Origin: Bradyrhizobium sp. LTSP849
GTDB lineage: Bacteria; Pseudomonadota; Alphaproteobacteria; Rhizobiales; Xanthobacteraceae
NCBI RefSeq assembly: GCF_000938255.1
Contig: NZ_JYMR01000038.1
Span: 124,001 to 188,000 of the forward strand
Direction: 5' to 3'
Length of the DNA stretch: 64,000 nt
Shown in pieces: positions 36,451-46,158 of this stretch; the first letter of the stretch is position 1; each line of letters begins with the position of its first letter. The notes beneath the pieces were generated by a model. The model saw only the letters and a list, made by a program, of their open reading frames with translations, made no database searches and had not been told where the DNA came from. A program made the position numbers and the translations under genes.

Positions 36451-36798
36451 ATGTATCACCTCACCGCTCTCGTCACGCTGCTGGCGATCCTGTTTTTCTT
36501 CTTCACCTGCATGAACGTCTCACGGTCGCGCGGCAAGACGGGCATCAAGGTGCCGGCGATGTCGGGCCACCCTGATTTCGAGCGCGCCTTTCGCATCCAG
36601 ATGAACACGCTCGAATGGATGCCGATCTTCCTGCCGTCGCTCTGGCTGTTCGCGGTCTATATCAGCGACGCCGTCGCGGCCGGAATCGGCGCGATCTGGA
36701 TCATCGGCCGCATCGTTTATTTCATCGGCTATTCGCAGGCGGCAGCGAAGCGCGGCCCCGGCTTCGCGATCCAGGGCATCGCTGCGATTGCGCTGTAG
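36451..36798 (+). CDS. MAPEG-family membrane protein
   Basis: A 115-residue protein with four hydrophobic helices. The MAPEG pattern is present: an Arg-rich loop (NVSRSRGKTGI), then GHPDFERAFRIQMNTLEWMP and SQAAAKRGPGFAIQG. ATG 36451 with an AAAGGA site is preferred over ATG 36424. Members act on lipids with glutathione; the reaction here is unknown. It follows the AttH-like gene by 23 bases and may be the fourth gene of that operon. Confidence 0.87.
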   Translation: MYHLTALVTLLAILFFFFTCMNVSRSRGKTGIKVPAMSGHPDFERAFRIQMNTLEWMPIFLPSLWLFAVYISDAVAAGIGAIWIIGRIVYFIGYSQAAAKRGPGFAIQGIAAIAL

Positions 36799-36864
36799 GC
36801 GGGGGCGTTGGGTGCGGTGGTGTTGCGGTTGGTGTGAAGCCGGACTGCGGCCACACACTCCGCC

Positions 36865-36985
36865 GTCGTCCCGGCGAAGGCCGGGACCCATAACCACAGG
36901 ATGTGGTTTGACGAAGACTTGGAGTTATCAGCTCGCCCTAAAACCACTCCCTGTGGTTATGGATCCCGGCCTTCGCCGGGACGAC
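36865..36985. repeat. BIME-like two-armed element, copy 4
   Basis: Both hairpin arms are present; the right arm reads TTATGGATCCCGG instead of GGGTCCCGG. It sits between convergent genes. Confidence 0.9.
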
Positions 36986-37019
36986 ATCGGAGTTGTGGCT
37001 CTAGCGTTGCCTCTTCCCG

Positions 37020-38210
37020 CTACTTCGTCAGCGGGCAACCGCTGTCCTTGGCAGTGGCGAACGCCTGGTCGCCGGGGACCATCGCGAGCTGCTTGTAATA
37101 GTCCCACGGCTTCTTCGACTCCGAGGGCTTCTTGACCTCGAACAGATACATGTCGTGGACCATGCGGCCGTTCTCGAGCACCTTGCCCTTGGCGAAGGCG
37201 TCATCGACCGGCAACTCCTTCAGCTTCTTGGCGACGGCGTCGCTGTCCTTGGTGCCGGCGGCCTTCACCGCCTTCAGATAGCTCAGTGTCGCCGAATAAG
37301 TGCCGGCATGGATCATGCTCGGCATCCGGCCGGTGCGCTTGAAGAAGCGCTCGGAGAACGCACGCGTGGTGTCGTCATGATCCCAATAGAAGCCTTCGGT
37401 GAGAACGAGGCCTTGCGCCGCCTGCAAACCAAGACCGTTGACTTCGGCGAGCGTCATCAGCAGGCCGGCGAGCTTCTGCCCGCCCTGGACGATGCCGAAT
37501 TCAGCCGCCTGCTTGATCGAATTGGTTGTGTCCTGGCCGGCATTGGCGAGGCCGACGATCTTCGCTTTCGAGCTCTGTGCCTGGAGCAGGAAGGAGGAGA
37601 AGTCGGACGAGTTGAGGGGAACGCGGACCGAGCCCAACACCTTGCCGCCATTGGTGGTGACGATCTCGCTGGTGTCTTTCTCCAGCGCATAGCCGAAGGC
37701 GTAGTCGGCGGTGAGGAAGAACCAGCTGTCGCCGCCGGCCTTGGTCAACGCGCCGCCGGTACCGACCGCGAGCGCATGGGTGTCGAAGGCCCAGTGGAAG
37801 CCGTAGGGTGAGCACGCAGCACCGGTGATGCTCGACGTGGCCGCACCGACCACGATGTCGATCTTCTTCTTTTCCTTCGACAGGTCCTGCACGGCGAGCG
37901 CCACCGACGACGTCGTCAGCTCGGTGATCATGTCGACATTGTCGGCGTCATACCAGCGCCGCGCGATGGAGGTGGCAAGATCCGGCTTGTTCTGGTGATC
38001 GGCGGTGATCATCTCGACTTTCTGGCCGAGCACTTCGCCGCCAAAATCCTCGATCGCCATCTTGGCGGCTTCGACCGAATACTTTCCGCCGTAGTCAGCA
38101 TAGACGCCGGATTGGTCATTGAGGATGCCGATCTTGACGCCCTGCGCGCCAGCCGGCGCGGCCAGCAACAACGCCGACGTTGCGACAGCGGCCAAAAGTG
38201 CTGATTTCAT
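37020..38210 (-). CDS. ABC transporter substrate-binding protein, LivK/branched-chain type
   Basis: A 396-residue periplasmic receptor with a clear signal peptide (residues 1-22, ending PAGAQG). The periplasmic-binding fold starts VKIGILNDQSGVYADYGG, and FLTADYAFGYALEKD and RMVHDMYLFEVKKPSESK are typical of the aromatic- and branched-chain-type receptors. No permease or ATPase gene is next to it. The ribosome site GGGAG is good. Repeats lie on both sides. Confidence 0.93.
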   Translation of the reverse strand: MKSALLAAVATSALLLAAPAGAQGVKIGILNDQSGVYADYGGKYSVEAAKMAIEDFGGEVLGQKVEMITADHQNKPDLATSIARRWYDADNVDMITELTTSSVALAVQDLSKEKKKIDIVVGAATSSITGAACSPYGFHWAFDTHALAVGTGGALTKAGGDSWFFLTADYAFGYALEKDTSEIVTTNGGKVLGSVRVPLNSSDFSSFLLQAQSSKAKIVGLANAGQDTTNSIKQAAEFGIVQGGQKLAGLLMTLAEVNGLGLQAAQGLVLTEGFYWDHDDTTRAFSERFFKRTGRMPSMIHAGTYSATLSYLKAVKAAGTKDSDAVAKKLKELPVDDAFAKGKVLENGRMVHDMYLFEVKKPSESKKPWDYYKQLAMVPGDQAFATAKDSGCPLTK

Positions 38211-38330
38211 CTGTTAGCTCCCAGCAGTTTTCTGTTTTGAAATCGCGCGGATAGTAGTGAAGAACGCCGCGCCTGCCCATCGATTTTGCGTAGATCGTTA
38301 GTATGGAGTGTGCGCGCTACATTCTCCGCT

Positions 38331-38452
38331 GTCGTCCCGGCGAAGGCCGGGACCCATAACCACAGGGAGTGGTTGTCGCACGAAGCTGGTCACCACGGGT
38401 CTTCGCCAAACTCGATCCTGTGGTTATGGGTCCCGGCCTTCGCCGGGACGAC
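38331..38452. repeat. BIME-like two-armed element, copy 5
   Basis: Intact arms with GTCGTCCCGG at the left and CCGGGACGAC at the right, TTCGCCAAACTCG in the centre. It lies between two minus-strand genes. Confidence 0.9.
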
Positions 38453-38493
38453 ACTGTGAGTGTGGAAATGCCGCCGGCAACGAACGGCACCAA

Positions 38494-41400
38494 TCAAGCC
38501 GCAGCCTCCGGCTCCGACTTCGGCTTCCCCTCGTTCCGCCCCTCGGCCAGGTTCCGTACCACCACATAGAAGATCGGTGTGAACAGCAGGCCGAACAAAG
38601 TGACGCCGATCATGCCGAAGAACACGGCGACGCCCACGGCTTGCCGCATCTCCGAGCCGGAGCCGGACGAGATCACCAGCGGCAGCACGCCGAGGATGAA
38701 CGCGAACGACGTCATCAGGATCGGTCGCAGGCGCAGGCGGCAGGCGTCGATGACGGCCTCGAGGCGCGGCTTGCCTTCCTTCTCGATGTCGCGCGCGAAC
38801 TCGACGATCAGGATCGCGTTCTTCGCCGCCAGCCCCACTAGCACGACGAAGCCGATCTGCGTCAGGATGTTGACGTCCTGGCCCATGATGCGCACCCCGA
38901 TGGTGGCAGCGAGCAAACACATCGGCACGATCAGGATCACCGCGAACGGCAGGGTCCAGCTGCCATATTGCGCGGCGAGCACGAGATAGACGAACAGCAC
39001 GCAGATCGGGAACACGAGCAGACCGGCATTGCCGCCGGTGACCTGCTGATAAGAGAGGTCCGTCCACTCGAAGGTGAAGCCGCTCGGCAAGGTGTCGTCG
39101 GCGAGCTTCTTGATGGTGTTGAGCGCGGTGGTCGAGCTGGTGCCCGGCGCCGGCTCGCCTTGCAGCTCGGACGCCGCATAGAGATTGTAGCGCGCGACGC
39201 GGTCGGGGCCGGAGACGTCCTTGAATTCGACCACGCTGCCGAGCATCACCATGTCGCCGGAGGCGTTGCGCGTGCGCAACCGCGAGAGATCGCTTGGCTC
39301 TTTTCGGAACGGGAAATCGGCTTGCGCGGTGACGTGGTAGGTGCGGCCGAACAGATTGAAGTCGTTGACATAGGTCGATCCGAAATAGGTCTGGATCGTG
39401 TCGTTGATGTTGGCGATGGGCACGCCAAGCTTCTGCGCCTTGGTGCGGTCGATGTCGACGAAGAGCTGCGGCGTATTGGCCGAGAATGGCGAGAACACCG
39501 TGGGACCGAGCAGCGAGGGCGATTTGCGCGCCGCGGCGACAAGCTCGTCGGTGGCCGCGGCGAGCAGCTCCGGCCCGCGGCCCTGGCGGTCCTGGATGCG
39601 GATAGTGAAGCCGCCGCCGGTGCCGATGCCGGGCACGGCCGGCGGCGGAATGACGATGATGAAGGCGCCCTGGATCGCGGCAAGACGCTTGCGCAACTCG
39701 GCGGTGATGGCGTTGGCAGACAGCCCCTTCTTCAGACGCACCTCGGGTTCGTCGAACACCGGAAACAACGCCGCCGCGTTGCCAGCCTGCGTGCGGGTGG
39801 CGCCGGAGAACCCGGCGAAGGCGGCGACACGGACGATGCCTGGCGTATCCAGCGAGATCCGTTCGATCTCGCGCACGACTTCGGTGGTGCGCGCCAGCGA
39901 TGCCGCACCGGGCAGCTGCACGGAGATGATGACGTAGCCACGATCCTGCGCCGGGATGAAGCCCTGCGGCGTGGTTCCGATCAGCCAGCCGGCGCTGCCG
40001 ATCAGCACGACATAGATCAGGATCATCACCACCGAGTGCCGGATCACAAAATTGGCGACACCGGCATAGCCATGCGCCAGCCGATCGAACGCACGGTTGA
40101 AGACGCCGGTGAAGGCGCCCCAGCCGCGCGCGATGAGATTCCAGCTTGCCGGCGGTCGCTTCTCCCCATGCGGCACCAGGATCTGCGAGGCCAAAGCCGG
40201 CGACAGCGTCAGCGAGCAGAAGCAGGAGAGCGCGGTCGCAACCGCGATGGTGACGGCGAATTGCTGGAAAAATTGCCCGGAAATACCCCCTATGAACGCC
40301 GTCGGCACGAACACCGCGCACAGCACCAGCGCGATCGAGACCAGCGCGCCGCCGACCTCCTCCATCGTCTTCAATGCTGCGTCGCGCCGACTCAAGCCGT
40401 GCTCGAGATGGCGCTCGACATTCTCGACCACGACGATGGCATCGTCGACCACGATGCCGACGGCGAGCACGAGGCCGAACAGCGTGAGATTGTTGATGGA
40501 GAAACCGAGCGCCGCCATCACCGCGAAGGTGCCGACCAGCGAGACCGGGATAGCGATGATCGGGATGATCGCGGGCCGCCACCCCTGCAGGAACACCAGC
40601 ACCACGATGACCACGAGCAGCATGGCCTCGTAGATGGTCTTGATCAGCTCATGGACGGATTGCGCGATGAACTCGGTCGGGTTGTAGCCGATATTGTAGT
40701 CGAGGCCCTTCGGGAAGCTCGCCTTGAGATTGACCATCGTATCGGAGATGTTCTTGGCGGTCGCGAGCGCGTTCGATCCCGGCCGCTGCGTCACCAGCAT
40801 CGCGACCGCGGATTTGCGCAACAGGAAACTGTTGGTGGAGTAGGCCAGCGCGCCGAGCTCGATGCGGGCGACGTCGCGCAGGCGCACCGTACGGCCGTCG
40901 GAGCCGGCCTTGATCAGGATGTCCTCGAACTGCTTCTGGTCCTTCAAGCGCCCGGTGAAAACGAGATTTGGCTGGAAGGCGCGATCCGCGATCGGCGGTT
41001 CGGCGATCTGACCGCCCGCGATCTGCACGTTCTGCGCCCGGATCGCCGCCAGCACTTCAGTCGAGGTCAGGCCTAGATTGGCGATCCGGTCAGGATCGAG
41101 CCACAGCCGCATCGAATAGTCGCGTGCGCCAAAGATCTGGATGTCGCCGACGCCGTCGATCCGCAGCAGCTGGTCGCGGACCTGGAGCAGCGCGTAGTTG
41201 GAGATGTAGAGCTGGTCGAAGGTGTCGTCGGGCGACAGCATGAACACGACCATCAGGATGTCGGGCGAGTTCTTGCGGGTGACGACGCCGTTACGCTGCA
41301 CCTCGTCCGGCAGCTGCGGCTGCGCGATCGCGACGCGGTTCTGCACCAGCACCTGGGCCTTGTCGAGGTCGGTGCCGAGCTTGAAGGTGACGGTGATGGT

Positions 41401-41670
41401 GAGCTGGCCGTTCGAGGTCGCCTGGCTGTAGAGATACAGCATGTCCTCGACGCCGTTGATCTGCTGCTCGATGGGAGCAGCGACCGTGTCGGACACGGTT
41501 TGCGCGGAGGCGCCGGGATATTGCGTCGTGACGACGACGGTCGGCGGCACCACTTGCGGATATTCGGAGACCGGCAGCGTGGTGTAGGCGAGCGCGCCGA
41601 CAATCAGCAGCACGATCGACAGCACCATCGCCAAAATGGGCTGGTTGATGGAAAGACGGCCCAGATTCAT
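38494..41670 (-). CDS. RND efflux pump inner-membrane transporter (MexF/AcrB type)
   Basis: A 1058-residue proton-driven pump. The N-terminus (INQPILAMVLSIVLLIVG) is the first of 12 membrane helices; the proton-relay pair Asp409-Asp410 lies in VGIVVDDAIVVVENVERH. Two large periplasmic loops follow helices 1 and 7. Length and pattern match hydrophobe/amphiphile exporters. Its start overlaps the adaptor stop codon (ATGA). No outer-membrane channel gene is in the window, so it must use one from elsewhere. Confidence 0.96.
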   Translation of the reverse strand: MNLGRLSINQPILAMVLSIVLLIVGALAYTTLPVSEYPQVVPPTVVVTTQYPGASAQTVSDTVAAPIEQQINGVEDMLYLYSQATSNGQLTITVTFKLGTDLDKAQVLVQNRVAIAQPQLPDEVQRNGVVTRKNSPDILMVVFMLSPDDTFDQLYISNYALLQVRDQLLRIDGVGDIQIFGARDYSMRLWLDPDRIANLGLTSTEVLAAIRAQNVQIAGGQIAEPPIADRAFQPNLVFTGRLKDQKQFEDILIKAGSDGRTVRLRDVARIELGALAYSTNSFLLRKSAVAMLVTQRPGSNALATAKNISDTMVNLKASFPKGLDYNIGYNPTEFIAQSVHELIKTIYEAMLLVVIVVLVFLQGWRPAIIPIIAIPVSLVGTFAVMAALGFSINNLTLFGLVLAVGIVVDDAIVVVENVERHLEHGLSRRDAALKTMEEVGGALVSIALVLCAVFVPTAFIGGISGQFFQQFAVTIAVATALSCFCSLTLSPALASQILVPHGEKRPPASWNLIARGWGAFTGVFNRAFDRLAHGYAGVANFVIRHSVVMILIYVVLIGSAGWLIGTTPQGFIPAQDRGYVIISVQLPGAASLARTTEVVREIERISLDTPGIVRVAAFAGFSGATRTQAGNAAALFPVFDEPEVRLKKGLSANAITAELRKRLAAIQGAFIIVIPPPAVPGIGTGGGFTIRIQDRQGRGPELLAAATDELVAAARKSPSLLGPTVFSPFSANTPQLFVDIDRTKAQKLGVPIANINDTIQTYFGSTYVNDFNLFGRTYHVTAQADFPFRKEPSDLSRLRTRNASGDMVMLGSVVEFKDVSGPDRVARYNLYAASELQGEPAPGTSSTTALNTIKKLADDTLPSGFTFEWTDLSYQQVTGGNAGLLVFPICVLFVYLVLAAQYGSWTLPFAVILIVPMCLLAATIGVRIMGQDVNILTQIGFVVLVGLAAKNAILIVEFARDIEKEGKPRLEAVIDACRLRLRPILMTSFAFILGVLPLVISSGSGSEMRQAVGVAVFFGMIGVTLFGLLFTPIFYVVVRNLAEGRNEGKPKSEPEAAA

Positions 41671-42884
41671 GACTTGTCACCAGGCTTGCCACCGGCCGGT
41701 GCTTGCGCGGGAGACGGGGCAACCTTGGCGCCGACGCGGGCACGCTGGATGCCGTTGACGATGACGCGATCCTCCGCCTTCAATCCTTCGCGGATCACGC
41801 GCAGGCCCTCATCCAGGGGACCGAGCACCACGGGACGCGCCTCGACCGTGTCGTCCGGCTTGACCACGAACACGATCTTGCGGGACTGGTCGGTCGCGAC
41901 TGCAACGTCCGGAATCAGCAGGGCGTCATAGGGCGCGCTGCCGATCAGGCGGACGCGGCCGAACTGGCCGGGCAGGATCGAGAGATCGGTGTTCTTGATC
42001 ACGGCGCGGCTGCGCAGCGTGCCGGTCGAGACATCGAGACGATTGTCGAGAAAGTTGATGCCGCCGTCATGCGACGGCTTGGTCTCGCCGGCCAGCGTCA
42101 CCTGCACCGGGTTCGCTGTGTCGCGCGAGCTCGGGCGCTTACCCTCGAACCAGAGCTTGCTGTACTTGATGAACGTCGCCTCATCCAAATCGAAATAGAC
42201 GTAGATCGGGTCGAGCGTCACGATCGAGGTCAGCAACGTCGACGAGCCATTGTCGCTGCCCTGCACAAGGTTGCCGGGGCTGACGAGATGGCGGCTGACG
42301 CGGCCCGTGATCGGCGCGGTCACATGGGTGAACTCGATGTTGAGCCTGGCGGCTTTCAGCGCACCTTCGGCCTGCGTCTCCGCGGCGTGCGCTGCCTGCA
42401 ACGCCTGGCGGCGCTGATCGACGACCTGCTCGGAGACCGCGCTGGTCTGGACCAGGTTCAGGCCGCGATCGAGCTCGCGCTTGGCGAGCTCCACCTTGGC
42501 GCGCGCGTCGGAGAGCTGGCCATCCGCCTGCTCGGCCACCGCCTCGAACGGACGCGGGTCGATCACATAGAGTAGATCTCCGGCGCGAACGATCGCGCCG
42601 TCCTGGAACTCGACGGAGTTGACGTAGCCGCCGACGCGGGGGCGCACCTGTACCTCCTCCAACGCCTCGAATCGGCCGGTGAACTCATCCCAATCGGTGA
42701 CGGTGCGCTTGACCGGCTGGGCGACGGTCACCGGCGGCACCGGCGGGGCCGCCGCCTGCGAGGTCGGCTGCCCACAGCCGGCAAGGGCGAATGCCGCGGC
42801 AAGAAGCCCGGCGATGAGGCGAGGCCGCGGCTGAACGAAACCGTGCGTTTTGACAAATTGCTCGTTTCCGCCCGATCCGCTCAT
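41667..42884 (-). CDS. RND efflux periplasmic adaptor lipoprotein
   Basis: A 405-residue adaptor linking the RND pump to an outer-membrane channel. ATG 42884 (MSGSGGNEQFVK) has GAGGA upstream. A lipobox at LAGC puts the lipidated Cys at residue 37. The membrane-fusion pattern is present: VRPRVGGYVNSVEFQDGAIV, a coiled hairpin (about 130-195) and VTAPITGRVSRHLVSPGNLV. It is transcribed first and couples with the pump gene. No adjacent regulator gene is seen. Confidence 0.94.
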   Translation of the reverse strand: MSGSGGNEQFVKTHGFVQPRPRLIAGLLAAAFALAGCGQPTSQAAAPPVPPVTVAQPVKRTVTDWDEFTGRFEALEEVQVRPRVGGYVNSVEFQDGAIVRAGDLLYVIDPRPFEAVAEQADGQLSDARAKVELAKRELDRGLNLVQTSAVSEQVVDQRRQALQAAHAAETQAEGALKAARLNIEFTHVTAPITGRVSRHLVSPGNLVQGSDNGSSTLLTSIVTLDPIYVYFDLDEATFIKYSKLWFEGKRPSSRDTANPVQVTLAGETKPSHDGGINFLDNRLDVSTGTLRSRAVIKNTDLSILPGQFGRVRLIGSAPYDALLIPDVAVATDQSRKIVFVVKPDDTVEARPVVLGPLDEGLRVIREGLKAEDRVIVNGIQRARVGAKVAPSPAQAPAGGKPGDKS

Positions 42885-43180
42885 CCCAAGTCCTCGCATC
42901 AAAGCCGCAGAAACAGCAGGGTACGCGCCTACCCGCGGGGGACACAAGATGGGTCACCATGATGAAATCTTCAAGACGAGGACGCACGCAACGCTCGGGA
43001 GAGTGCCCTAGCCGGGTGACGGGTTGACAATGAATGAGGCGGCGCTGCGAGTGCGCTTTCCCCCGCCTATGGCGGGGAGGGAGAAGCAAGAAGCCCCCAG
43101 CGTCTTCGCACATGACGGATGCCGGCCACTCGGCTAGATTACCCCCACAAAAACAAGGCGAATTGTCCGGGAGGACAGGC

Positions 43181-44335
43181 GTGCATCAGGGACGTGTCGT
43201 TTATGGCGCGATCGAGGAGGTTGTGTTCGGCCATCCTGCGGCCGAGGCCGTTGTCGCGCAGATGGACCGGCTGGGGACACGCCACGCCTTCCTGATGGTG
43301 TCCGGCACGCTGAACCGGCAGACCGACGAAATCGCAAAAATCAGAGAGGCGCTCGGCGCGCGCTGCGCGGGCCTGTTCGATGCCATGCCGGCACACACGC
43401 CGCGCGAGGCGGTGATCGCGGCGACCAATGCGGCACGCGAGGCGGGTGCCGATCTGATCGTCACGGTGGGCGGCGGCTCGATCACCGACGGCGCCAAGGC
43501 GGTGCAGCTCTGCCTTGCCAACGGCATCGATGATATCGACGGCATCGAACGCATCCGCGTGCACAAGGGCGTTGCCCCCGAGATGACCGCGCCGACCGTG
43601 CGCCAGATCAGCGTGCCGACCACGATCGCCGGCGGCGAGTTCAGTTCGATCGCGGGCGTGACCGACCGCAGCACGCATGTGAAGCAGATGCTGCGGCATC
43701 CGCTGACCGTGCCGCGCGCGACCATCCTCGATCCCGCCATCACCCTGCACACGCCGGAATGGCTATTTCTCTCGACTGGTATCCGCGCACTGGACCATTG
43801 CGTCGAGGCGATCTGCTCGCGCGAGACTCACCCTTACGCCGACGCGCAATCGGTGAAGGGGCTCGCCATGCTCGCCGATTCGCTGCCGCGCGTGAAAGCC
43901 GACCCTGCCGACCTCGACGCGCGGATGGATGCGCAGATCGGCACCTGGCTGTCGATGGGCGCGCTCGCGGCCGGCGTACCGATGGGCGCGAGCCACGGTA
44001 TCGGCTATGTGCTGGGCGCGGCCTTCGACGTGCCGCACGGCTACACCTCCTGCATCATGCTGCCGGCGGTGATGCGCTGGAATGCACGCGACAATGCCGA
44101 GCGCCAGATGATCGTCGCCGCCGCGATGGGCTTTCCCGGCCACAACGCCGCCGACGTGCTCGATGCCTTCATCCGCTCGCTCGGCATGCCGCGCAGCCTC
44201 GCCGATGTCCGCGTCTCGCCCGAGCATTTCGACGCCATCGCCGAGCAGGCCATGCGTACGCCCTGGGTGCCGCGCAACCCACGCAAGATCGACGGTCCCG
44301 CGCAGGTGCGCGAAATCCTGCTTCTCGCCGCATAA
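43181..44335 (+). CDS. Iron-dependent alcohol dehydrogenase family protein (maleylacetate reductase-like)
   Basis: A 384-residue enzyme. GTG 43181 is preferred because GGGAGGA sits just upstream; the frame extends further but into repeat-like DNA. The nucleotide site is VTVGGGSITDGAK, and metal-binding His206 (ALDHCVEAI), His272 (GASHGIGY) and His286 (DVPHGYTS) are in the family's places. It resembles maleylacetate reductases and medium-size Fe-ADHs; which alcohol or keto-acid is used is unknown. An acyl-CoA ligase gene follows after 18 bases. Confidence 0.88.
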   Translation: MHQGRVVYGAIEEVVFGHPAAEAVVAQMDRLGTRHAFLMVSGTLNRQTDEIAKIREALGARCAGLFDAMPAHTPREAVIAATNAAREAGADLIVTVGGGSITDGAKAVQLCLANGIDDIDGIERIRVHKGVAPEMTAPTVRQISVPTTIAGGEFSSIAGVTDRSTHVKQMLRHPLTVPRATILDPAITLHTPEWLFLSTGIRALDHCVEAICSRETHPYADAQSVKGLAMLADSLPRVKADPADLDARMDAQIGTWLSMGALAAGVPMGASHGIGYVLGAAFDVPHGYTSCIMLPAVMRWNARDNAERQMIVAAAMGFPGHNAADVLDAFIRSLGMPRSLADVRVSPEHFDAIAEQAMRTPWVPRNPRKIDGPAQVREILLLAA

Positions 44336-44353
44336 TCCAGAGCCGGAGGACTG

Positions 44354-45904
44354 ATGTACCCAGGTCAGCATGCCCGTCTACGCCCGCTGCAACCCGCCTT
44401 CATCATGGCTGCGACCGGCGAGACCGTCACCTATCGCGAGCTCGATGCGCGCAGCAACCGGCTGGCGCATCTGTTTCGCAAGCACGGCTTGAAGCGGCTC
44501 GACCATTATTCGATCTTCATGGAGAACAATTCCCGCTATCTCGAAGCCTGCGGCGCCGGCGAGCGGTCCGGACTGTACTACACCTGCATCAATTCCTACC
44601 TCACCGCGGGCGAACTCGCCTATCTCCTCGTCAACAGCCAGTCGAAAATCCTGATTACGTCGGTGGCGAAGCTCGATATCGCGCGCGAGGCGATCACGGC
44701 TTGCCCCGACGTCAAGCTCTGCATCGTCGCTGACGGCCCGGGCGAGAGCGATCGCATCATTGGGCTTGCGGATGTGACCGCCGATCTGCCGAAGACACCG
44801 ATTGCGGACGAGTGGCTCGGCACCTCGATGCTGTATTCGTCGGGCACGACGGGTCGTCCCAAGGGCATTATTCGGCCGCTTCCGGAGGAGCCGCCAAAGC
44901 ACAATCTGGCGCTGTTCGACTTCCTCACAAAGCTCTGGCACTACCGCGAAGGCATGGTCTATCTGTCGCCAGCCCCGCTCTACCACTCCGCGCCGCAAGC
45001 CGCTGTGAACCTTACGATCCGCATGGGCGGTACCGCGATCATCATGGAGAATTTCGATCCCGAGCGTTACCTCCAGCTCGTCGGGCAATGGGGCATCACC
45101 CACACCCAGCTCGTGCCGACGATGTTCTCGCGGATGCTGAAGCTTCCGGAGGAGATACGCCACCGCTACGATTTGTCCTCGCTCGAGATCGCGATCCATG
45201 CCGCAGCCCCCTGCCCTGCGCTGGTCAAGGACGACATCATCAAATGGTGGGGACCGATCATCCACGAATATTACGGCGCGACCGAAGGCCTCGGCTTCAC
45301 CGCCTGCAACAGCGAGGAATGGCTCGCGCATCGCGGCACCGTCGGCAAGGTGCTGCTCGGCGACCTCCATATTCTCGATGAGGACATGAGGCCGTGCCCG
45401 ACCGGCACGCCGGGCCAGGTGTGGTTCAAGACGGGATCGCCATTCGAATATTTCAACGACCCGGAGAAGACCAAGGAGGCGCGCTCGGCCGACGGCAGCA
45501 TGAGCACCGTCGGCGATGTCGGCTATGTCGACGAGGACCGCTTCCTCTATCTCACCGATCGCGCGACCTTCATGATCATCTCCGGCGGCGTGAACATCTA
45601 TCCGCAGGAATGCGAGAATTTGCTGATCACCCACCCGAAGGTTGCGGATGCGGCGGTGTTCGGCGTGCCCAATCCCGATCTCGGCGAAGAAGTGAAGGCG
45701 GTGGTGCAGCCGATGCCCGGCGTGGCGCCGGGGCCTACGCTCGCCGAAGAGCTGATCGCCTTCTGCAGCGCCTCGCTGTCGCGGCAAAAGGTGCCGCGCT
45801 CGGTGGATTTCGAAAAGGAATTGCCAAGGCTGCCGACGGGAAAGCTGTACAAGCGGCTGCTGCGGGACCGGTATTGGGGGAATAAGACGTCGCGGATTGT
45901 GTGA
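44354..45904 (+). CDS. AMP-forming acyl-CoA ligase
   Basis: A 516-residue ligase that activates a carboxylic acid to its CoA thioester. The AMP motif is YSSGTTGRPKGI; HEYYGATEGLGFTAC and YLTDRATFMIISGGVNIYP form the adenylate site, and PTGKLYKRLLRDRY holds the C-terminal catalytic lysine. GGAGG precedes ATG 44354. It lies in line with the iron alcohol dehydrogenase gene, so both could act on one imported compound; the substrate is not evident. Confidence 0.92.
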   Translation: MYPGQHARLRPLQPAFIMAATGETVTYRELDARSNRLAHLFRKHGLKRLDHYSIFMENNSRYLEACGAGERSGLYYTCINSYLTAGELAYLLVNSQSKILITSVAKLDIAREAITACPDVKLCIVADGPGESDRIIGLADVTADLPKTPIADEWLGTSMLYSSGTTGRPKGIIRPLPEEPPKHNLALFDFLTKLWHYREGMVYLSPAPLYHSAPQAAVNLTIRMGGTAIIMENFDPERYLQLVGQWGITHTQLVPTMFSRMLKLPEEIRHRYDLSSLEIAIHAAAPCPALVKDDIIKWWGPIIHEYYGATEGLGFTACNSEEWLAHRGTVGKVLLGDLHILDEDMRPCPTGTPGQVWFKTGSPFEYFNDPEKTKEARSADGSMSTVGDVGYVDEDRFLYLTDRATFMIISGGVNIYPQECENLLITHPKVADAAVFGVPNPDLGEEVKAVVQPMPGVAPGPTLAEELIAFCSASLSRQKVPRSVDFEKELPRLPTGKLYKRLLRDRYWGNKTSRIV

Positions 45905-45935
45905 GGGGTTGGCAAACTCGCGCCCCACACTTGCA

Positions 45936-46002
45936 ATACCGAACGGCTTTCTTCGCCAAACTCCTCCCTGGGGTTATGGGTCCCGGCCTTCGCCGGGACG
46001 AC
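45936..46002. repeat. BIME-like element, half copy (left arm missing)
   Basis: Only the central TTCGCCAAACTCC and the right arm GGGTCCCGGCCTTCGCCGGG...GAC are present, with no left arm. It follows the acyl-CoA ligase gene. Confidence 0.75.
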
Positions 46003-46158
46003 GGTGGAGCTTGAGGCCACTCCCCTGCGGCCATCCGTCATCCGAATTGTCGAGATGGCAAGCGGCCTTGCTGGTTGCCTCACCGCGCACGCGTCGCTAT
46101 CGTCCTGACAAACAGGCCACAAACGGCCCAAAAGACTAATGTCCAGGGAGGACCGAGG

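Noticed and set aside
38390..40582. 730-codon frame inside the RND pump, same strand, other phase
   Set aside because: Low-complexity Arg/His/Ala composition and overlap with the true pump frame show it is a phase-shifted shadow.
38968..41076. 702-codon + strand frame opposite the RND pump
   Set aside because: The composition is charged and repetitive (Arg, Asp, Glu, His), typical of antisense translation. The minus-strand pump has all motifs.
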